DNA of 11,841 bases from Bacteroidales bacterium (GCA_031271725.1 JAISVE010000004.1:1-11841), one strand, 5' to 3'; positions 5,693-11,841 are shown, counted from the stretch's first letter. Notes: generated by a model from the letters alone, not told the origin. Numbers and translations: made by a program.

Positions 5693-8116
5693 ATGGAAGA
5701 ATTAAATTACGCATTAGTAGAAGATGTCCGCCCACCGATTTATACGGCAATGAAATATTGGGGCAAAAAGCCGCACAATATTTGGCGTGAATATATTGCA
5801 AACTACACTTCTGGAAACGGACTGTATTTAGACCCGTTCGCGGGCAGTGCAATTAGCGTATTTGAGGCAGTCAAAGCAAATAAAAAAGCGATTGCTTTTG
5901 ACTTAAACCCGCTGACCTCTTTTATTATTGAAGTAATGTCTGTGTCTTTTGATAAAACAAGATTCAAAACAGAGGTTAATAAAATTCTTTCCGTAATAGA
6001 GAAAGACGAAGTTTATAAAAAATACTTCTTTACTCAATCAAGAAAAAACAATGATTTAGAAGAAGTTGTTTGTTTTAAATGGGACAGTGGGCAACTTTAC
6101 GAACTCGGAATTGAAGAAAAAAAGAACACCAAAAAGAAAAAAGCCGACCGATACTTGTCCAAGCCAAATGAAACGGATATTGAAAAAGGTAATTCAATGG
6201 CAGAGATTGAAATTCCATTTTGGTATCCCGATGAATTATTTCCACAATCACCGTCTTTTTCTGCAAATTTTTTACAGTGTATCGGAGGTAATAATTTTTC
6301 AAATCTTTGGACAAGAAGAAATGTGTATATTTTAGCAAAAATCTATGATGAAATTCTAAAATGCGCGGATAACGACATGAAAAAGCAATTACTTTTTGGA
6401 TTTATTCAAACATTACACCTTTGTACAAAAATGTCCGTTCCAAGACGCGAGGCAGCAAACAGGGATTATTCTACAAGTTGGGGGCGTTCTGCTTACATTT
6501 GTGCCGCTCGTAAAATGGAAATGAATGCTTTAATGGTTTTCCGTGGCAGTTGTTTTGGGAAACAATCGGTGGAAAGTTGTTTGTCTTCTGTTGTCGATTA
6601 TTTAGGCAAATTGCCTAAAATTACCAATGTAAGTTACAGCAATAAGCAGAAAAATAAACTTTCGGGTTTTGATATTAAATACGGCACAATAGACATAAAC
6701 ACAATTTTAGATTACATTCCCGAAAATTCCATTGATTTTATAATGACAGACCCGCCTTACGGTGGTTTGGTACAATATCTTGATTTGTCGCTGATTTGGC
6801 TTAATTGGTTAAAACATTACAACGCAAAGTACGAGCCAAATTTAGAGGCAGAAATAACTATCAAAAAAGGAATAATCGGCATTGATATTTACAAGCAGCG
6901 TTTTACTAATGCCCTAAAAAATTTATACAAACTGCTGAAAGAAGATGGTAAAATTGTTTTTACTTTCCACAATAAAGAATTGCCAATTTGGAACGCATTT
7001 TTGAAATCAATAACACTTGCAGGCTTCAAAATAGAAAAAGTAATCCACCAACAAAATCGCAGAACAGGAGAGGCAAATGTTGCTAATCCTTACGGCACTT
7101 CGGGAACTGATTTTTATATCCGTTGCGTGAAATCTGTTACTACACAAATCAAAAACGACAAAACGGAATTTGAACACTTTGTTTTGACAAAGGCGATAGA
7201 AATCATTGCCTTACGGAATGAACCAACGCCCTATCAATTTTTATTTAACGGCATTTTGGCTGAAATTTCGAGTGCAGGTTTTGACTTGGAAGATTTTGAC
7301 AGTAATATTCAGCATATTTTAGAAAAACAGATTGGTAGAATTTTTACAATAAAAACCAACGGCGACAACAAGGCTGGCAATTATTGGTGGTTTATAAATC
7401 CTGCAAATCACATAAAATATCCCGACAAACTTTTGACTGACAGAGTTGAAGATTCTATTGTTGCGTTACTCCGTAGAAAAACAGCCGTAAGTTTAGATGA
7501 TGTTCTTGGCGACATTTTCCAACGATACCCCAACGGTTTAACGCCTGATATAAAATCCATTGACAAAGTTCTAAAAAAATACGCCACGCAATCAAATGGG
7601 AAATGGTTGTATCGCCGTATGGAATTGGAATCAGAATACACAAAACATACCGAAATGCTTTATTTCTTGTCTGAAATAGGACATAAAATGGGCTATCAGG
7701 TATTTGTAGGCAAACGCGAACAACCCGAAAATTACAACGGGAAAAAACTATATGAATTTGCGGACTTGCAGGATTTGAGTTTTTTGCCTTTGGAAAAAGA
7801 TAAAATTGACAGAGTTGCAATGATTGATATGTTGTGGCTAAAAGACAACAAGATAGAATATATTATTGAAGTTGAAAACACAACAAAGTTCACTTCGGGC
7901 ATACAAAGAGCGTCAAATGTTGAGATTGATATTCAAAAAATAATGGTAATTCCAGACAAACGCAAAGACGAATTTTTGGGAATTAACGACCCACTATTTA
8001 CTGACAACTTTAAAAAATATAATTGGAAATACATTTATTACAGTGAAATTGAGAATATAAAATCTTCTCGAAAGATTGATTTGCTACTTTTAAATACATT
8101 TGTAAAAGAACTTTAA
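5693..8116 (+). CDS. Large DNA methyltransferase (probably N6-adenine) with C-terminal extension, possible restriction-modification fusion (807 aa)
   Basis: It transfers a methyl group from S-adenosylmethionine to a DNA base. Motif I is LDPFAGSA (46-53) and motif IV is TDPPYGG (352-358); DPPY favours N6-adenine as product. The SAM-binding and catalytic motifs lie about 300 residues apart, much farther than in compact enzymes, with a lysine-rich stretch (EEKKNTKKKKA, 141-151) in between. Residues about 490-807 go beyond a methyltransferase core: a winged-helix-like part (about 583-642) and then a domain with IDMLWL (711-716) and YIIEVENTTKF (723-733). The spacing of D712, E726 and E728 resembles a PD-(D/E)xK nuclease core in which lysine is replaced by glutamate; this is inference. 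The gene starts 1 nt after the XRE stop and ends 4 nt before the second methyltransferase. It is visibly more AT-rich than the flanking replication genes and the Argonaute. Confidence 0.88.
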   Translation: MEELNYALVEDVRPPIYTAMKYWGKKPHNIWREYIANYTSGNGLYLDPFAGSAISVFEAVKANKKAIAFDLNPLTSFIIEVMSVSFDKTRFKTEVNKILSVIEKDEVYKKYFFTQSRKNNDLEEVVCFKWDSGQLYELGIEEKKNTKKKKADRYLSKPNETDIEKGNSMAEIEIPFWYPDELFPQSPSFSANFLQCIGGNNFSNLWTRRNVYILAKIYDEILKCADNDMKKQLLFGFIQTLHLCTKMSVPRREAANRDYSTSWGRSAYICAARKMEMNALMVFRGSCFGKQSVESCLSSVVDYLGKLPKITNVSYSNKQKNKLSGFDIKYGTIDINTILDYIPENSIDFIMTDPPYGGLVQYLDLSLIWLNWLKHYNAKYEPNLEAEITIKKGIIGIDIYKQRFTNALKNLYKLLKEDGKIVFTFHNKELPIWNAFLKSITLAGFKIEKVIHQQNRRTGEANVANPYGTSGTDFYIRCVKSVTTQIKNDKTEFEHFVLTKAIEIIALRNEPTPYQFLFNGILAEISSAGFDLEDFDSNIQHILEKQIGRIFTIKTNGDNKAGNYWWFINPANHIKYPDKLLTDRVEDSIVALLRRKTAVSLDDVLGDIFQRYPNGLTPDIKSIDKVLKKYATQSNGKWLYRRMELESEYTKHTEMLYFLSEIGHKMGYQVFVGKREQPENYNGKKLYEFADLQDLSFLPLEKDKIDRVAMIDMLWLKDNKIEYIIEVENTTKFTSGIQRASNVEIDIQKIMVIPDKRKDEFLGINDPLFTDNFKKYNWKYIYYSEIENIKSSRKIDLLLLNTFVKEL

Positions 8117-8120
8117 TAAA

Positions 8121-8951
8121 ATGGAAGGCAAAATAGACAGCAGAAACAAGTTAAATGACCTCACAGGCAAAGATTGGCTGAAACTGACAAAAAGTTTTTG
8201 GCTATCTGAAAAGTGTGTTGATGATAAAGATGCTTTCAAACACCCTGCACCATTTATGATTAAAGACATAATGAAACTGATTAGTATATTTACCAAAAAG
8301 GGAATGAGTGTATTAGACCCTTTTTGTGGCAGCGGAACGACATTAATTGCTGCAAATAACATACAAAGAATTGGATTGGGAATTGATTTAAGCGAGGAAT
8401 ATAAAAAATTAGCAATAGAGCGATTAAGCAAGAAAGGATTTTCAGAAAAAGTAGATTATCATTATCGTATTGGCGATGCAAATAAAGTTTTAAAAAAAGT
8501 CAAACAAGTTGATTATATTGTTACTTCACCGCCTTATCATAATATTTTACGAAATAAGGGCGAAGGATTACGCAAACAAAGCGAAAAAGGTTTTAGAAAC
8601 GGTAGCAGGATTGGGGTTGAATATTACTCCGAATTTGAAAATGATTTAGGAAACAAAGAAACATACAAAGATTTTTTGCTGTCGTTTGAGCAAATAATGA
8701 AAAAGTGCTTTGCTGTATTAAACGCAGGCAAATACACAAGCATAATTATCAGCGACTTCACAGTAGATAAAGCCGAAGTTTGCGTACAGGCAGACATTGT
8801 AAAATCTATGCAAAATTGTGGTTTTGAGTTTGTCGGTACAATCGTATTATTGCAGGACAACAAACCCTTGTATCCGTTTGGGTATCCGTATGCTTATAAA
8901 ATCAATCATAATCACCAGAATATTATTAATTTTAGAAAGCCAAAAGAATGA
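8121..8951 (+). CDS. Second DNA methyltransferase, N4-cytosine/N6-adenine family (276 aa)
   Basis: It has the compact core of a DNA amino-methyltransferase: an HPAPF motif-X-like segment (41-45), motif I VLDPFCGSGTT (64-74) for SAM binding, a GIDLS acidic turn (motif II), and motif IV TSPPYH (135-140). The order X-I-IV differs from the common beta-class order in which IV precedes I. SPPY instead of DPPY is more frequent in N4-cytosine enzymes, so it may modify a different base from the upstream methyltransferase, but this motif alone is not decisive. A long insert after motif IV (about 141-180, rich in G, K and R) could be the target-recognition region. The gene starts 4 nt after the larger methyltransferase and overlaps the zinc-ribbon gene by ATGA (8948-8951). 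Two methyltransferases might modify the two strands of an asymmetric site (inference). Confidence 0.88.
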   Translation: MEGKIDSRNKLNDLTGKDWLKLTKSFWLSEKCVDDKDAFKHPAPFMIKDIMKLISIFTKKGMSVLDPFCGSGTTLIAANNIQRIGLGIDLSEEYKKLAIERLSKKGFSEKVDYHYRIGDANKVLKKVKQVDYIVTSPPYHNILRNKGEGLRKQSEKGFRNGSRIGVEYYSEFENDLGNKETYKDFLLSFEQIMKKCFAVLNAGKYTSIIISDFTVDKAEVCVQADIVKSMQNCGFEFVGTIVLLQDNKPLYPFGYPYAYKINHNHQNIINFRKPKE

Positions 8952-9127
8952 ATAAAGAAAACAACATAGAAACACAAAATCTTTGCCCTCATTGCAACAA
9001 GCCATTACAAAAATCGCGGAATAAAGAATATGCTTTTGAGTGTCTTGATTGCGATGAAGATTTTTACTCAATCGAAATTAAAACTGCCAAAAACAGTATG
9101 GTTAAAGACCAAGTAAAAATCGTTTAA
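8948..9127 (+). CDS. Small zinc-ribbon protein (59 aa)
   Basis: The gene is short but well supported: its ATG overlaps the methyltransferase stop (ATGA), the frame is open for 59 codons, and the product has two CxxC knuckles, CPHC (13-16) and CLDC (32-35), separated by 15 residues. This is the pattern of a four-cysteine zinc ribbon. Acidic residues DEDF follow the second knuckle, and the C-terminus is basic and hydrophilic. It ends 19 nt before the Argonaute start. No enzymatic motif is visible. It could be a nucleic-acid-binding adaptor, a partner subunit of the Argonaute or of a methyltransferase, or the remainder of a larger lost gene. The function is not known to me. Confidence 0.8.
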   Translation: MNKENNIETQNLCPHCNKPLQKSRNKEYAFECLDCDEDFYSIEIKTAKNSMVKDQVKIV

Positions 9128-9146
9128 TTTTTCACCAATAAATTCT

Positions 9147-11225
9147 ATGCAATTCAACCTACTTTCATTCAAATTGCCAACCGACACGGTTACAATAAAC
9201 TTGTATTCCGAAAAAGTCGAAGAAACCCACCCGCAAGTCGTTTTTGCCGACGAGTGTCCCGCATTGTGGCAACAACACACCGACACGCTTACGGAGTGCA
9301 AATTCTTGTATTGCTCTTTTAGCAGCGAAGAAACCGAATGTAAAGGCGATAAATACACCGTAACCATTGACCTAAACAATTGTCCACGCTTTGCGTTGCA
9401 CTATGCAAGGCATTTGATTTATACTTACTTTCGTGGTCGTGTTCCCGCAGTATGTTATAATTTCGTGGACGGTGTAGAAATTTGGATAAAAGCCGACCAA
9501 AAACAGAACATTACAAAATTCCACAAATTTACGCTCAATCCACAACACGCCCGAATAACAGAAAGCTTTGAATTGCTTGTAACTTACGAGGGAGTTTCAA
9601 CCGTTTACACTACGCCTGTTTCGCAACTCACACAGATACAACCTGAATTATTTTCTTTGGTAATCGCAAACGGCGAACTTGCCAAATACAAAAATCTCAC
9701 TACCGACCAAAAAGCAGAAATAAACAAAGTTTATCCTGTGCTTAATAATCAATTAGCCAAATTATTAAATATTTCACTTTATAGAGAATTAAATCCTAAC
9801 AAATACATTTCCACTTACAAACAAATTTCAGAGTTTTGCAAAGACTATCTGTTTACAGATGAATTTCAATCAATCCTGCAAACAGACACAAGCGGCTTTA
9901 TTCAAGCACCCAAGCAAAAGATTTTTAAGACCTCTTATAACTCAAACACGCTCCTGTTTAGCAATAACAAAACAGATATTGCACCATTCAACGGACTGAA
10001 AAACGGTGCATATCAAGCCCCGAAAATTCCAAACAACAATGTGCGTTTTTTCTTTATCTATCACAAGAACGACACTGCACATACAACGGCATTATTCAAT
10101 ATTTTCACAAAAGGGCAGACATACACCGACCGCAATACAGGCGAAATAAAATCAAGTTTTCCCGCACTTGCCGAATATATCAAACAGCCATTTTACACCG
10201 AAACAAACGGCAGTATCACATTTCAAAACCTTGATACAGCAGTACAGGAAATCAAAAAGGCTCTTGCTCAAAAACAATTTGCAAATGGCTGTACTTATGT
10301 AGCAATTTATGTAAGTCCCATTAAAAAAGACGACACAGACAATCCGCACCACGATATTTACTATCAGATAAAAGAAGCATTGCTTGACAAGGGCATAACT
10401 TCGCAGGCAATTTATAGGGAACGCCACAACGACCAATATTTCTCATTCCATTTACCGAACATTGCCATTGCCTTACTTGCAAAATTAGGCGGCATTCCCT
10501 GGCAACTGCAAAATACCGGCAAAAATGATTTGATTGTCGGTGTTGGTGCTTTTAAGTCAAGAAAAATCGGGAAACGCTATGTGGGCAGTGCATTTCGTTT
10601 CAACAAAAACGGTATTTTCCAAAACTTCGATTGTTACCGCGACAACGACCTTATACAGTTGGTTGCCGGTATTCGCAAAGCCCTAATGCACTATGTCGTA
10701 GAACACGAGAGCGCGGAACGCCTTATAATCCATTATTACAAAACAATGAGCCAGAAAGAGGCACAGCCCATTATTGATATGCTCTACCGTTTAGGCTTGA
10801 ATATTCCTGTAATCATTGTTACAATCAACAAAACCGAAACGCAGGACATTGTCGCCTTTGACACCACAGCCACCGACCTAATGCCAACAAGCGGAACGGT
10901 TGTAAGAGTTGGCGCAAATCAATTTTTACTCTACAATAGTGCAAAATACGACGAAACATTCGCCACGAGCAAAGGCAAAAAAGATTATCCGTTCCCAATC
11001 AAAGTAAAAATCACAGCCGCCAATAAAGAAATTCAGTTTGATAACGCTTTGTATGCCGAATTGTTAGACCAAGTGTATAAATTTTCTCGTATGTATTGGA
11101 AGTCGGTAAAACAACAAAATTTACCCATTACGATAAAGTACCCCGAAATGGTCGCCGAAATCGTACCGCATTTTTCCGATGCCGAGTTGCCCGAATTTGG
11201 CAAGAAAAATCTTTGGTTTTTGTAA
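9147..11225 (+). CDS. ago: Prokaryotic Argonaute (pAgo), long type with apparently inactive PIWI domain (692 aa)
   Basis: Argonautes bind a short guide nucleic acid and search for complementary targets. The MID domain (about 375-450) keeps the expected 5'-phosphate pocket: Y405/Y406 with K409 (IYYQIK), Q420 (TSQ) and K446 in LAKLGGIPW. PIWI spans about 455-692 and ends in LPITIKYPEMVAEIVPHF and NLWFL. The catalytic tetrad is damaged: the first aspartate position reads VGVG (G467), and the 'HRDG' segment reads HYYK (529-532, tyrosine at 531). Target slicing is therefore unlikely. The 370 residues before MID are too long for a typical short pAgo and leave room for N, L1 and a reduced PAZ-like region, though I cannot recognise PAZ by eye. 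The gene starts 19 nt after a zinc-ribbon gene in an operon with two methyltransferases. Inactive pAgos usually work with a separate effector; the candidates here are its operon partners (inference). Confidence 0.92.
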   Translation: MQFNLLSFKLPTDTVTINLYSEKVEETHPQVVFADECPALWQQHTDTLTECKFLYCSFSSEETECKGDKYTVTIDLNNCPRFALHYARHLIYTYFRGRVPAVCYNFVDGVEIWIKADQKQNITKFHKFTLNPQHARITESFELLVTYEGVSTVYTTPVSQLTQIQPELFSLVIANGELAKYKNLTTDQKAEINKVYPVLNNQLAKLLNISLYRELNPNKYISTYKQISEFCKDYLFTDEFQSILQTDTSGFIQAPKQKIFKTSYNSNTLLFSNNKTDIAPFNGLKNGAYQAPKIPNNNVRFFFIYHKNDTAHTTALFNIFTKGQTYTDRNTGEIKSSFPALAEYIKQPFYTETNGSITFQNLDTAVQEIKKALAQKQFANGCTYVAIYVSPIKKDDTDNPHHDIYYQIKEALLDKGITSQAIYRERHNDQYFSFHLPNIAIALLAKLGGIPWQLQNTGKNDLIVGVGAFKSRKIGKRYVGSAFRFNKNGIFQNFDCYRDNDLIQLVAGIRKALMHYVVEHESAERLIIHYYKTMSQKEAQPIIDMLYRLGLNIPVIIVTINKTETQDIVAFDTTATDLMPTSGTVVRVGANQFLLYNSAKYDETFATSKGKKDYPFPIKVKITAANKEIQFDNALYAELLDQVYKFSRMYWKSVKQQNLPITIKYPEMVAEIVPHFSDAELPEFGKKNLWFL

Positions 11226-11255
11226 ATCCCCCGTTTGAGGAAATAGGGGATATGT

Positions 11256-11284
11256 AGGAAATGGGGGGATTTCCGCCATTTCCT
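11256..11284. repeat. 9-bp hairpin just after the Argonaute gene
   Basis: AGGAAATGG (11256-11264) and CCATTTCCT (11276-11284) form a perfect stem with an 11-nt loop. Loop bases can alternatively pair with AAATCCCCC at 11224-11232, and the 3' arm with GAGGAAAT at 11237-11244, so two exclusive folds exist. No T-run follows. Confidence 0.6.
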
Positions 11285-11294
11285 CTAAATCCTA

Positions 11295-11317
11295 CAAATC
11301 CTCAAAGAAAGGATTTG
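11295..11317. repeat. 8-bp hairpin (CAAATCCT/AGGATTTG)
   Basis: The arms at 11295-11302 and 11310-11317 are perfectly complementary with a 7-nt loop. The following bases are A-rich, so terminator activity is doubtful, although the hairpin could protect the 3' end of the Argonaute mRNA. Confidence 0.55.
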
Positions 11318-11346
11318 AAAAATGTAGTGTAAATTTGCCCTGATTT

Positions 11347-11397
11347 TGTAACAAAAAAAGCATTGTTTTGTTACATATTTACGATATATATGTTACA
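11347..11397. repeat. Three TGTTACA sites at exact 22-bp spacing
   Basis: The sites are TGTAACA at 11347-11353 (inverted orientation), TGTTACA at 11369-11375 and TGTTACA at 11391-11397. Their first bases are 22 bp apart in both steps, about two helical turns. The first two also form a 10-bp inverted repeat (TGTAACAAAA/TTTTGTTACA). TGTTACAAA also occurs at 1757-1765 in the other control region of this window. Confidence 0.6.
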
Positions 11398-11433
11398 AAA
11401 TTCAGACACAAATTTATCGCATATTTATGTCTA

Positions 11434-11470
11434 TTTTTGTCCTAAATATTAGCAAAATATCGGACAAAAA
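11434..11470. repeat. 9-bp inverted repeat TTTTTGTCC/GGACAAAAA
   Basis: The arms at 11434-11442 and 11462-11470 are perfect complements with a 19-nt AT-rich loop. Confidence 0.5.
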
Positions 11471-11517
11471 CATTGAAATTACACAGCATAAGGCATTATA
11501 AATAAGATATTTGCAAA

Positions 11518-11551
11518 AACAAAAAACGCCAAAAGGGGTGCGCTTTTTGTT
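11518..11551. repeat. 12-bp imperfect hairpin directly before the second palindrome
   Basis: AACAAAAAACGC (11518-11529) pairs with GCGCTTTTTGTT (11540-11551) at eleven of twelve positions, with a 10-nt loop containing GGGG. It abuts the palindrome starting at 11552, giving two hairpins in tandem. Confidence 0.55.
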
Positions 11552-11580
11552 GGCACAAAAAAGGCATTGTATTGTGCCGT

Positions 11581-11620
11581 TAATTTTGGAAAAAATAAAT
11601 TCTCAATTTTCCCAAAATTA
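11581..11620. repeat. Long stem TAATTTTGG/CCAAAATTA before the DUF6088 promoter
   Basis: The 9-bp arms at 11581-11589 and 11612-11620 extend by four A-T pairs if C11611 bulges. CCCAAAATTA (11611-11620) is repeated at 11649-11658, inside the promoter spacer, and AAAAAATAAAT occurs at 11590-11600 and 11620-11630. The promoter area thus contains an imperfect direct duplication. Confidence 0.5.
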
Positions 11621-11640
11621 AAAAATAAATCTTCGATATA

Positions 11641-11669
11641 TTTTTATTCCCAAAATTACATTATCTTTG
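11641..11669 (+). promoter_or_regulatory. Bacteroidota-type promoter of the DUF6088-like gene
   Basis: TATCTTTG (11662-11669) matches the -7 consensus TAnnTTTG exactly. A T-rich segment at 11641-11645 is at a suitable distance for a -33 element, though it is not a clean TTTG. The expected transcript start lies just before the inverted repeat at 11680-11712. Confidence 0.7.
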
Positions 11670-11679
11670 CAGTCGAAAA

Positions 11680-11712
11680 TTTGTCGCCAATTATATGTTT
11701 TTTGGCGACAAA
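11680..11712. promoter_or_regulatory. 11-bp inverted repeat in the leader of the DUF6088-like gene
   Basis: TTTGTCGCCAA (11680-11690) and TTGGCGACAAA (11702-11712) are a perfect inverted repeat with an 11-bp spacer. It begins 11 bp after the -7 box and ends 17 bp before the start codon. It could be an operator for autorepression, as known for AbiEi antitoxins, or an mRNA hairpin. Confidence 0.65.
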
Positions 11713-11729
11713 ATAAAGGCAGAAATAAT

Positions 11730-11841
11730 ATGCAAAGCATTGACGATAAAATACTTGCAAGACTAAAAAAGTGCGGAGGGGGTAAAGTGTATTTTGCTTC
11801 CGACTTTGCACTTTATGGCGAAGTAAAAGCGGTGCAAAAAG
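11730..11841 (+). CDS. DUF6088/AbiEi-like protein, N-terminal fragment (runs off the window)
   Basis: The first 37 codons are present. MQSIDDKILARLKKCGGGKV followed by YFASDFALYGEVKAVQKA has the N-terminal winged-helix form of DUF6088 proteins, related to the AbiEi antitoxin of type IV toxin-antitoxin systems. In those families the N-terminal domain binds DNA and an AbiEii-type nucleotidyltransferase toxin usually follows in the same operon, so one may lie just beyond the window (inference). The gene has its own promoter (TATCTTTG at 11662-11669) and a leader with an 11-bp inverted repeat, consistent with autoregulation. It is separated from the Argonaute gene by 504 bp and is probably not part of that operon. 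Confidence 0.75.
   Translation, partial: MQSIDDKILARLKKCGGGKVYFASDFALYGEVKAVQK

Larger units (their letters stand above)
11348..11578. repeat. Pair of related 27-nt palindromic elements with compensatory changes
   Basis: The 27-nt stretches 11348-11374 and 11552-11578 agree at 21 of 27 positions and are both palindromic. Four of the six differences form two compensating pairs: T-A to G-C at positions 2/26 and A-T to C-G at positions 3/25. The other two are at position 12 (near the loop) and position 20 (which opens one A-T pair). This pattern suggests that stem pairing is what is conserved. Confidence 0.6.
11226..11729. other. 504-bp gene-free region packed with inverted repeats
   Basis: No coding frame is credible here. 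Perfect or near-perfect inverted repeats follow one another: 11224-11232/11264-11272, 11256-11264/11276-11284, 11295-11302/11310-11317, 11347-11356/11366-11375, 11434-11442/11462-11470, 11518-11529/11540-11551, 11552-11558/11572-11578, 11581-11589/11612-11620 and 11680-11690/11702-11712. None of those just after the Argonaute gene has a convincing T-run, so a normal terminator for the operon is not obvious. The right end carries the promoter of the DUF6088-like gene. An origin, transfer site, structured RNA or recombination site are all possible. Confidence 0.65.

Noticed and set aside
5448..5852. 134-codon open frame on the minus strand opposite the XRE and methyltransferase genes
   Set aside because: It lies across two well-supported + strand genes, has no recognisable domain, and its product is rich in cysteine and serine as expected for an antisense shadow.
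9147..11225. Short pAgo of a SPARTA-type or SPARSA-type system
   Set aside because: The protein is 692 aa, longer than typical short pAgos, and no TIR or Sir2 domain gene with an APAZ-type partner is seen beside it.
11256..11317. Rho-independent terminator of the defence operon
   Set aside because: Stems are present but no run of T follows either of them on the + strand, so they are listed as inverted repeats only.
11226..11729. CRISPR array in the repeat-rich spacer
   Set aside because: The repeats are mainly inverted, differ from each other and lack regular repeat-spacer units; no cas gene is near.

Overview
The window reads as part of an integrative mobile element from a member of the Bacteroidota. 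Three things point there. Promoter boxes match the Bacteroidota -7 consensus TAnnTTTG. There is a replication-type module of helix-turn-helix proteins, a BT4734-like/VirE-N protein and a DUF3987 protein, which is typical of Bacteroidota elements. The left edge is the C-terminus of a tyrosine recombinase. All recognisable genes lie on the + strand, and no rRNA, tRNA, IS element or CRISPR array was seen.

Layout. 1-1661: integrase tail and a 501-aa conserved-hypothetical-type protein. 1662-1911: control region with a strong terminator, repeated TAGGGTAAAT-type motifs, an AT palindrome and a second terminator-like hairpin. 1912-5264: tightly packed module of two small HTH proteins, a primase-like BT4734/VirE-N protein and a PriCT-2/DUF3987 ATPase, ending in a clear terminator. 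5320-11225: an apparent single defence operon. A promoter with an overlapping 9-bp inverted repeat drives an XRE controller-type regulator, a large DNA methyltransferase with a long C-terminal extension, a second smaller methyltransferase, a 59-aa zinc-ribbon protein and a 692-aa prokaryotic Argonaute. Junctions are 1 nt, 4 nt, an ATGA overlap and 19 nt. 11226-11729: about 500 bp without a gene but very rich in inverted repeats. 11730 to the end: start of a DUF6088/AbiEi-like gene with its own promoter and an 11-bp inverted repeat in the leader.

The most interesting point is the defence operon. The Argonaute keeps the residues expected for binding a 5'-phosphorylated guide but has lost at least two PIWI catalytic acids. 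It lies in one transcription unit with two DNA methyltransferases and a controller protein, in the place where a stand-alone restriction enzyme would be expected. My working model, which is inference, is that modification marks self DNA, the Argonaute supplies guide-directed recognition, and a partner supplies the effector activity. Candidate partners are the C-terminal extension of the large methyltransferase and the zinc-ribbon protein.
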